This document shows, one piece after another, positions 32,205-38,218 of a stretch of 38,218 bases of DNA (its first letter is position 1; each line of letters begins with the position of its first letter). Under the pieces are notes generated by a model. It ran no database searches, was not told the origin of the DNA, and saw only the letters and a list, made by a program, of their open reading frames with translations. This DNA comes from Candidatus Helarchaeota archaeon (GTDB lineage Archaea > Asgardarchaeota > Lokiarchaeia > Helarchaeales > HEL-GB-A): NCBI GenBank assembly GCA_016840125.1, contig JAEOSY010000602.1, forward strand, positions 1 to 38,218, written 5' to 3'. Position numbers and translations under genes: made by a program.

Positions 32205-33698
32205 ATGGATGATATTCAAGCTAAATTGATTGAAATTGTTGGAACCCAAAATGTTTCCAACAAAGATAAGGATTTAAATGCTTACTATGGGCGTTATTCC
32301 GGGAATTTTTTAATTAAAACTCCTATTAAGCCTAAGTTCATTATTAAAGCCAAAAAATTGGAACAAGTCCAGCAAATTCTTAAAGTGGCGAATGAAAACA
32401 ACCTTTCCGTTATTCCTATTAGTTCAACTGCAATGGATGCTAATGGGGCGGATGCTCCCCATACTGATAAGGTTGTTATTCTTGACCTATCCGAAATGAA
32501 CGAGGTAATAATCGTCGACACGAAGAATAGGATGTGTATGATCGAGCCGGGCGTTACCTTCAAACAGTTAATACCAGTGGCTAAAGAAAATGGACTTCGG
32601 TTATTAATGCCCTTGTTACCTTCTTGCGGAAAATCCGTTGTAACGGCTGCCTTGGAGCGGGAACCAATTACCATTCCACGATATCATTGGGATGCTTCTG
32701 ATCCATTGCTCTGCACCGAAGTGGTCTTTGGTACTGGTGACCTCTTTCGGACGGGTGCCGCTGCAGGTCCAGGGACTATCGAAGAGCAGCGTGCCTCCGG
32801 GCAAGCCCAAAAGAACCCCTTAGGTCCCACTCAATTTGATCCGTTTAGGATTATTCAGGGAGCTCAAGGGAGTATCGGGGTAGTTACTTGGATTAGTTTA
32901 AAATGTGAACTTTTACCCGATACTAGGAAAATCCTTTACGTCCAATCTGAAAATCTTCAAGACCTCATTGAGTTCCAATATACTCTCTTAAAAAGAAGGC
33001 TTGGAGATGAATTGTTCATTCTAAATGATCTTGATTTGGCTTCTCTTTTGCATAAATCGCATGAGAGCATTGATAAAACACGAAAAGGACTAAAACCTTG
33101 GACTCTAATTATTGGTTTAGCTGGGAGGGGGGTATTTGGTTCCGACAAGCTCGAATTCCTTGAAGGCGAACTGAAAGATATCGCTAATGCTCAGGGGATT
33201 CAGCTTCTAGACGAAATAAAGAATATTTCAAGTGCGGAATTATCTGATATTTTTGAGAGCTGCACTGAAAAACCTTGGCGCACACGCTATCTCGGGGCTT
33301 CCCAAGACGTGTTTTTCATAACGACTGTAGATAAGACTCCAGGATTTATAGATGAAGTAAAGAAAATGGCAAAGTCGAAACAATTTCCAATGGAAAATAT
33401 TGGAGTCTATATTCAACCATTAGTACAGGGATGTAATTGCCATTGTGAATTTAATATCTATTATGATCCATCCGATGGCCAAGCGAAGCAGTCAGCGAGG
33501 GGCTTTTTCGAGGATCTTAGCATCGCTTTGATGGAGAAGGGTGCCTTCTTCAGTCGCCCCTACGGATTATGGGCTGATGAAATGTACAAACGCGTTTCTC
33601 CTGATATTGTGACTACTTTACAAAAAGTTAAATCAATTTTTGACCCGAAGAATATTCTTAATCGTGGAGCACTATGTTTTAAGGAGGAAGGTGCGTAA
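32205..33698 (+). CDS. FAD-linked oxidase (GlcD / 4-cresol dehydrogenase fold) 1
   Basis: The 497-residue protein has the PCMH-type FAD domain: KPKFIIKAKKLEQVQQILKV, the loop PISSTAMDANGADAP in place of the usual RGGGTS, VVILDLSEMNEVI, MIEPGVTF and IIQGAQGSIGVVTW. The C-terminus ends with the family pattern FDPKNILNRG. ATG 32205 is preferred over ATG 32142 because GGGTGGA (32191-32197) lies just before it and conservation starts there. It overlaps the start of the next gene (TAATG). In GlcDEF-like enzymes FAD subunits oxidise 2-hydroxy acids and pass electrons to the Fe-S subunit. It is divergent from the two tandem oxidases downstream, so it may be a distinct subunit of one complex. Confidence 0.88.
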   Translation: MDDIQAKLIEIVGTQNVSNKDKDLNAYYGRYSGNFLIKTPIKPKFIIKAKKLEQVQQILKVANENNLSVIPISSTAMDANGADAPHTDKVVILDLSEMNEVIIVDTKNRMCMIEPGVTFKQLIPVAKENGLRLLMPLLPSCGKSVVTAALEREPITIPRYHWDASDPLLCTEVVFGTGDLFRTGAAAGPGTIEEQRASGQAQKNPLGPTQFDPFRIIQGAQGSIGVVTWISLKCELLPDTRKILYVQSENLQDLIEFQYTLLKRRLGDELFILNDLDLASLLHKSHESIDKTRKGLKPWTLIIGLAGRGVFGSDKLEFLEGELKDIANAQGIQLLDEIKNISSAELSDIFESCTEKPWRTRYLGASQDVFFITTVDKTPGFIDEVKKMAKSKQFPMENIGVYIQPLVQGCNCHCEFNIYYDPSDGQAKQSARGFFEDLSIALMEKGAFFSRPYGLWADEMYKRVSPDIVTTLQKVKSIFDPKNILNRGALCFKEEGA

Positions 33699-34978
33699 TG
33701 ACTCTTGAATTAAAAAATTTGGCAGAATATAAGGATATAATGGAGCGGTGCCTTCGTTGCAGCATGTGTAAATGGATCCCTCAAGTCCAAATCAAAAGCT
33801 GGAAATATGCTCAAATATGTCCCAGTATTGATGAATATAACTTTCATGCCTATTCTGGTGGAGGGCGGATGATTGTTGCACTTTCCCTCTTAACAGAACG
33901 CGTTGGCTATTCAGATGAACTCCTGAACATCGTTTATCGTTGTACTCTTTGTGGTGCTTGTTCAGTTTCGTGTAAGTATTTGAATGATCTTGAGCCTGCT
34001 GAAGTAATAGAAGCCCTCCGAAAAAAGATCGTTGAAGATGGACAAGGACCTCTTCCTGCACATCAAAAATACGTGCAAGCAGTTGAATCTCAGCATAATC
34101 CTTATAATGATGCTCCCTCAAAACGCTTGAGCTGGGTCCCCGAGGATGTCAAAGTGACGGAAGGCTCTAAATTGGCTTATTTTGTAGGGTGTACTGCCTC
34201 CTATCGGCGGCAGGAAATAGCCATTGCAACTGCTCGTATTTTTAATAAAGCGAATATTGAGTTTCAGCTGTTGGGCGCCAATGAATTCTGCTGTGGGAGT
34301 CCGGTTTTACGAGCTGGAAAAGAGGATCTTCTTAAACAACTGATCGAACGCAACATAGATGAATTTAAAGCCCGTGGAATTGAAAAAGTTATAACTAGCT
34401 GTGCTGGCTGTTACAGCATGATGAAAGCGGAATATCCGCGATATAAAAAGCATGATATTGAAATTATTCACACGAGTGAACTCTTGGAGCAACTCATTAC
34501 GGAAGGAAAGCTGAAATTAACAAAAAAAGTTCCCCTAACTGTTACTTACCATGATCCCTGCCATCTAGGTCGATGCTCTGAACCCTACAAAGAATGGCAT
34601 GGGCAAATTATGGAGCCCATTTCACTCGTCCGTTTCCCTGTTCCCCCGAAACCCTTACGGAAGGGTACCTTCGGGTGTTACTATCCTCCAAGAAATGTCT
34701 TGAAAGCCATACCTGGTCTCAAATTAATAGAAATGGAACGAATTAAAGAATACGCCTATTGCTGTGGGGCTGGGGGCGGCGTCAAAGCGGCGTTTCCTGA
34801 TTTCGCCTTAAACACCGCGAAACGTCGTGTCGAGGAGGCTAAAGATACTGGTGCGGGGGTATTAGTTTCATGTTGTCCATTCTGTTCAACGAACTTACAA
34901 GACGCAATAGCAGCGGATAATGTAAATATGAAGTTTTACGATCTTACCGAATTGGTCCTAATGGCAATGGAGGATTGA
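33698..34978 (+). CDS. HdrD/GlcF-like iron-sulfur protein with two CCG domains
   Basis: The 426-residue protein is an electron-transfer subunit like GlcF, LutA or HdrD. Two [4Fe-4S] motifs lie at the N-terminus: Cys18-x2-Cys21-x2-Cys24 with the fourth Cys (Cys41-Pro) 16 residues later, and Cys82-x2-Cys85-x2-Cys88-x3-Cys92. The wide spacing in the first is unusual. Two CCG domains follow, with EFCCGSPV plus SCAGC, and YHDPCHLGR plus YCCGAGGG plus SCCPFC; CCG domains bind the noncubane cluster in HdrB-type proteins. Its ATG overlaps the stop of the FAD oxidase. Placed between FAD oxidases, it probably collects their electrons. The acceptor, perhaps a quinone, ferredoxin or the FixCX pair, is not known. 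Confidence 0.9.
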   Translation: MTLELKNLAEYKDIMERCLRCSMCKWIPQVQIKSWKYAQICPSIDEYNFHAYSGGGRMIVALSLLTERVGYSDELLNIVYRCTLCGACSVSCKYLNDLEPAEVIEALRKKIVEDGQGPLPAHQKYVQAVESQHNPYNDAPSKRLSWVPEDVKVTEGSKLAYFVGCTASYRRQEIAIATARIFNKANIEFQLLGANEFCCGSPVLRAGKEDLLKQLIERNIDEFKARGIEKVITSCAGCYSMMKAEYPRYKKHDIEIIHTSELLEQLITEGKLKLTKKVPLTVTYHDPCHLGRCSEPYKEWHGQIMEPISLVRFPVPPKPLRKGTFGCYYPPRNVLKAIPGLKLIEMERIKEYAYCCGAGGGVKAAFPDFALNTAKRRVEEAKDTGAGVLVSCCPFCSTNLQDAIAADNVNMKFYDLTELVLMAMED

Positions 34979-34981
34979 ATA

Positions 34982-36565
34982 ATGGCAACTGAAGTCGTCT
35001 TAAAGGATAATGAGTACGAAGCGCTCGTTAAAATTGTGGGGTCAAATAACGTTTCAAGAGAACCCTCAGTCTTAGATACTTACGCATTTCAGTGGTGCGC
35101 TGAGATCATCAACGTTATGAATGATCGGCCCCCGTCACGGTATTATATTCGCCCAGCAGCGGTCATTATGCCGGAGACCACAGAAGAAGTTCAAAAAATC
35201 GTTAGAGCCTGTAATAAATACAAGTTAAAATTCAAAGCGTTTTCCACGGGATTAGGTCCATGGAATTGTGTGTCCGTTCCTAGAGCAATTCAGATTGATT
35301 TGCGTAGAATGAATAAAATTGTAAAAATTGATGTGAAAAATCAATATGCCGTAGTAGAACCTTACATCTCTGGCGCTCAGCTACAAGCTGAAACTATGAA
35401 ATATGGCTTAAATTGCCACATGCCCGGAGCTGGTCCTCAGGTATCTCCCTTAGCAAGCTCAACTTCGATGGGGGGACCTGGCTTTACTTCCGCATCTACT
35501 GGTTTCGCCGGACGTAATGTTTTGGGCGTACAATGGGTACTACCCACTGGCGAACTCCTTGAATTGGGTGCCTTAGGACAAAAAAATGATCCTGACTGGT
35601 ACTCCGGAGATGGTCCTGGACCGAGTCTACGCGGGATCATGCGGGGATTTATGGGAACTAAGAGCGGTCTCGGCGTTTTCACCCGCGTTGCGACGAAACT
35701 CTATCCATTTCCGTGTAAACCGGACTGGAATGTAACGGGGGAATCTCCTGATTATAATTTTGATATCCCAAACTTTATGAAATTCATTATCATAAATTAC
35801 AGGAAGTGGGAACAGTTAGAAAATGCGCTCCGACGTTTTGAGGAGGAAGAAATTGGCTTTATGTGCTACTATGCTTCCACTGCTGCAGTAATAGCATCAT
35901 TCTCCAAATCTAGAGAACAAATGGCTAGTCAATATGCCATACATACCCGATTAAAGCGTCCTTTAACTGTTATGATTACAGCGGTCACCGAACGCGAATT
36001 CAATTTTAAGTTAAAGGTGATCGATGGATTAATTGAAGAAACTGGGGGAAAGGATTATACACGCAAACTGAAAATTCGTGATGTGAGTTACGCCGAAGCA
36101 CTTCGCTGCTTATTAGGATTTCATGGCTTTCTTGTGACGGGTTCCTTTCAGAGCACCCATGGAGCTATGGACACGATTTCAATGGCAATGAAACTGGCAC
36201 AGATGAATGTCCCCCTGAAAAAAGAATTTATTGCCAAGAAGGTTATTGCTGATGATGCTGGGGAAGGCGTCTGGCTTGCTACCTATGAGCACGGTCATAT
36301 GGCGCACTGTGAGATGCCCACAATGTATGATGCAACCGACCCCGCTTCTGTCATCGGTGTTACAGATTATGCTCATGCTTGCGATCAGATGGACCTAGAA
36401 AATAAATTAGGCATACCATTTTTCATTGAAGGTGATAAACAGCATGACTGGTATGGACCGCATTGCATGAACTACCACCTCTGGCTCCGGAAAATCAAAG
36501 AAACTTTTGATCCCCAAAACATCGCCGATCCGGGTTTCTATATCACCTCTAAAAAAGAATCTTAG
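34982..36565 (+). CDS. FAD-linked oxidase 2 (tandem paralogue, VAO/PCMH family)
   Basis: The 527-residue protein has the PCMH FAD domain: RPAAVIMPETTEEVQKIVRA, FKAFSTGLGPWNC at the pyrophosphate loop, IQIDLRRMNKI, VVEPYISGAQLQAE, GLNCHMPGAGPQVSPLAS and FMGTKSGLGVFT. The C-terminal cap ends FDPQNIADPGFY. It is much closer to the following gene than to the oxidase at 32205; the two are colinear and very similar along their whole length by eye. The start follows the Fe-S gene by 3 bases, so translation is coupled. Likely a catalytic subunit oxidising a hydroxy acid, aldehyde or phenolic alcohol. No PP-loop histidine for covalent FAD is evident. Confidence 0.88.
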   Translation: MATEVVLKDNEYEALVKIVGSNNVSREPSVLDTYAFQWCAEIINVMNDRPPSRYYIRPAAVIMPETTEEVQKIVRACNKYKLKFKAFSTGLGPWNCVSVPRAIQIDLRRMNKIVKIDVKNQYAVVEPYISGAQLQAETMKYGLNCHMPGAGPQVSPLASSTSMGGPGFTSASTGFAGRNVLGVQWVLPTGELLELGALGQKNDPDWYSGDGPGPSLRGIMRGFMGTKSGLGVFTRVATKLYPFPCKPDWNVTGESPDYNFDIPNFMKFIIINYRKWEQLENALRRFEEEEIGFMCYYASTAAVIASFSKSREQMASQYAIHTRLKRPLTVMITAVTEREFNFKLKVIDGLIEETGGKDYTRKLKIRDVSYAEALRCLLGFHGFLVTGSFQSTHGAMDTISMAMKLAQMNVPLKKEFIAKKVIADDAGEGVWLATYEHGHMAHCEMPTMYDATDPASVIGVTDYAHACDQMDLENKLGIPFFIEGDKQHDWYGPHCMNYHLWLRKIKETFDPQNIADPGFYITSKKES

Positions 36566-36573
36566 GGTCAATA

Positions 36574-38142
36574 ATGTTAGAACAAAACGAGTATAAAGCG
36601 CTTGAAGCTGTCGTAGGATCAAACAATATCTCACAAGCACCCGCAATCATAGATACTTACGCTTTCCAATGGGCCGCCGAAGTCCTAAATGTAGTAAATG
36701 ATAAACCTCCCTCCCGATATTATATCCGTCCCGCTGCAGTTGTTTTACCAGGATCCACCGATGAAATTCAACAGATGGTGAAAGCCTGCAACCAATTCAA
36801 CATCAGTTTTAAAGCTTTTTCCACTGGCTTGGGACCATGGAATTGTGTTTCAAGTGAACGTACAATTCATGTTGACCTACGACGTATGAATAGAATTATT
36901 GAAATCGATGCCAAAAATCTCTACGCAATCTTAGAGCCCTATGTTTCAGGTGCGCAGCTCCAAGCGGAAGCGATGAAATTCGGTTTAAATTGCGGGATGC
37001 CTGGGGCCGGTCCTCAAGTATCCCCGCTCGCAAGTGCCACTTCTATGTGTGGCATGGGTTTCACCTCCGCAGCGACTGGATTTGCTGGGAGAAGTGTGCT
37101 GGGTGTCGAATGGGTTTTGCCAACTGGTGAATTACTTCAATTGGGATCTGTAGGACAACAGAATCACACAAACTGGTTTTCAGGGGATGGTCCCGGTCCA
37201 AGCTTGCGAGGAATTATGCGGGGGTTCGTCGGAGCGAAAAGTGGGCTTGGAATTTTTACGAAAGTGGCAGTAAAGCTGTATCCCTTTCCCGCGAAATCTG
37301 AGTGGAACGTTCATGGTGAATCACCAGATTACGAGTTTGATATCCCGAACTTTATGAAGCTGTATATCATTAACTATAAATCTTGGGATGCAATCGGAAA
37401 TGCTTTACGCCGATTTGAAGAAGAAGAGTTAGGTTTTATGTGTTATCATCTATCGGCATCTGCAACTTTGGCAGGCTTATCCAAATCAAGAGAAGAATTA
37501 GCATCCAACCTCGGTCGACACTCTCGCCTGAAACGTCCTTTAACAATCATGATTGCTGCCCCCACAGAGCGCGAATTTAATTACAAACAAAAAGTGCTTG
37601 AAGGGTTGATTGAAGAAACTGGTGGGAAGGATTACACAAAGAAATTGAAGATTCGCTCTGTTAGCTATGCTGAAGCCTTACGATGTATGTTCGGGTTCCA
37701 CGGGTTCCTGGTCACGGGCGCTTTCCAATCTACACATGGATGCATGGCTAACTTAGATAACTCCATTCGGATGGCCCAACTGAATGCTCCCCTGAAAAAA
37801 AAATTCATCGATAAAAAGGTGATTGTGGATGATCAAGGGGATGGACTATGGCTCGCTACGTTTGAACGCGGGCACATGGCACATTGTGAAATGCCAACCA
37901 TGTACGATGTAAACTCCTCCGAATCCGTTCTTGGGATGGTGGATTATATTCATGCGTCTGATAAACAGGATCTCGACGAACACCTCGGAATTCCATTCTT
38001 CATCGTAGGCGATAAACAGCATGAATGGTTCGGTCCCAACTGCATGAATTACCATGTTTGGCTTCGGAGGATTAAAGAAACCTTCGATCCCAATAATATC
38101 GCAGATCCGGGCTTTTACATCAGCTCTAAAAAGAGTCCCTAA
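36574..38142 (+). CDS. FAD-linked oxidase 3 (tandem paralogue of oxidase 2)
   Basis: The 522-residue protein repeats the architecture of its neighbour: RPAAVVLPGSTDEIQQMVKA, FKAFSTGLGPWNC, VDLRRMNRI, YVSGAQLQAEAMKFGLNC, SGDGPGPSLRGIMRG and a C-terminal FDPNNIADPGFY. Differences cluster at likely substrate-facing positions: HMPGAG becomes GMPGAG, STSMGGPGF becomes ATSMCGMGF. The gene begins 8 bases after oxidase 2, and both copies are full length with intact motifs, so this is a functional tandem duplication. It could form a heteromer with oxidase 2 and the Fe-S subunit or extend substrate range. Downstream of the stop only AT-rich sequence remains to the window edge. Confidence 0.88.
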   Translation: MLEQNEYKALEAVVGSNNISQAPAIIDTYAFQWAAEVLNVVNDKPPSRYYIRPAAVVLPGSTDEIQQMVKACNQFNISFKAFSTGLGPWNCVSSERTIHVDLRRMNRIIEIDAKNLYAILEPYVSGAQLQAEAMKFGLNCGMPGAGPQVSPLASATSMCGMGFTSAATGFAGRSVLGVEWVLPTGELLQLGSVGQQNHTNWFSGDGPGPSLRGIMRGFVGAKSGLGIFTKVAVKLYPFPAKSEWNVHGESPDYEFDIPNFMKLYIINYKSWDAIGNALRRFEEEELGFMCYHLSASATLAGLSKSREELASNLGRHSRLKRPLTIMIAAPTEREFNYKQKVLEGLIEETGGKDYTKKLKIRSVSYAEALRCMFGFHGFLVTGAFQSTHGCMANLDNSIRMAQLNAPLKKKFIDKKVIVDDQGDGLWLATFERGHMAHCEMPTMYDVNSSESVLGMVDYIHASDKQDLDEHLGIPFFIVGDKQHEWFGPNCMNYHVWLRRIKETFDPNNIADPGFYISSKKSP

Positions 38143-38218
38143 TTAGAGAAAGAATATTTTAACTTTTAAGATAGGTTTCGATAAAGAAAAAAAAGAAAGA
38201 AAATATTTTTTTACGCTT

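Noticed and set aside
34982..38142. Possibility that the two tandem oxidases are halves of one broken gene
   Set aside because: Each copy is complete from FAD domain to C-terminal cap, with all motifs, so it is a duplication and not a frameshift.

Overview
The window is AT-rich archaeal DNA, most likely from an Asgard archaeon; the exact lineage, perhaps Lokiarchaeia-like, is an inference. The archaeal call rests on two transcription factor B (TFB/TFIIB) paralogues, Shine-Dalgarno sites of the GGTG/GAGG type, an F420-type flavin oxidoreductase (LLM family) and PadR/Lrp-type winged helices. The Asgard call rests on a Ras/Rab-like and an Arf-like small GTPase, each fused to or neighbouring roadblock/longin-like modules. 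No rRNA, tRNA, CRISPR array or insertion sequence was seen.

Region 1 (1-7670, + strand) is a chemotaxis-adaptation operon: cheR, cheB, cheD and cheC, then a roadblock-Ras GTPase fusion, then a large cytosolic PAS/GAF histidine kinase. CheA, CheW, CheY and receptors are not in the window. A small ORF, possibly cut by the left edge, precedes cheR. Region 2 (7671-9383) is a non-coding stretch with a long imperfect inverted repeat, then TFB paralogue 1 and a 40-codon ORF. Region 3 (9407-15121, - strand) is a two-component module of one six-PAS histidine kinase and two single-domain receivers. Upstream of it is an overlapping pair: a winged-helix regulator with a C-terminal cysteine cluster and a KaiC/RadA-like ATPase.

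Region 4 (15604-18939, + strand) is a compact operon: a longin-like protein with an apparent ATT start behind a perfect AGGAGG, a seven-helix membrane protein, an Arf-like GTPase with a C-terminal longin/roadblock-like module, TFB paralogue 2 and a 43-codon ORF. The two tiny ORFs that follow the two TFB genes align without gaps from residue 1 to 40 and look like an undescribed TFB-linked microprotein family. Region 5 (19056-26518) has a giant single-pass surface protein whose cytosolic tail resembles the Arf tail, an acyl-CoA synthetase, a stand-alone protein with the same module, and a PadR winged helix fused to a degenerate methyltransferase-like domain.

Region 6 (26556-38142) is a redox locus. 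On the - strand lie fixC-like and fixX-like genes, an unrecognised 385-residue protein, a phytoene-desaturase-like flavoprotein and an LLM oxidoreductase. Divergently, on the + strand, lie an FAD-linked oxidase, an HdrD/GlcF-like iron-sulfur protein and two tandem paralogous FAD-linked oxidases. Together they look like an oxidation system for an organic acid, alcohol or lipid-like substrate that passes electrons through Fe-S/flavin carriers; the substrate cannot be read from the sequence.

The recurring theme is small GTPases combined with roadblock/longin modules and embedded in prokaryotic signalling operons (chemotaxis) or basal-transcription operons (TFB).
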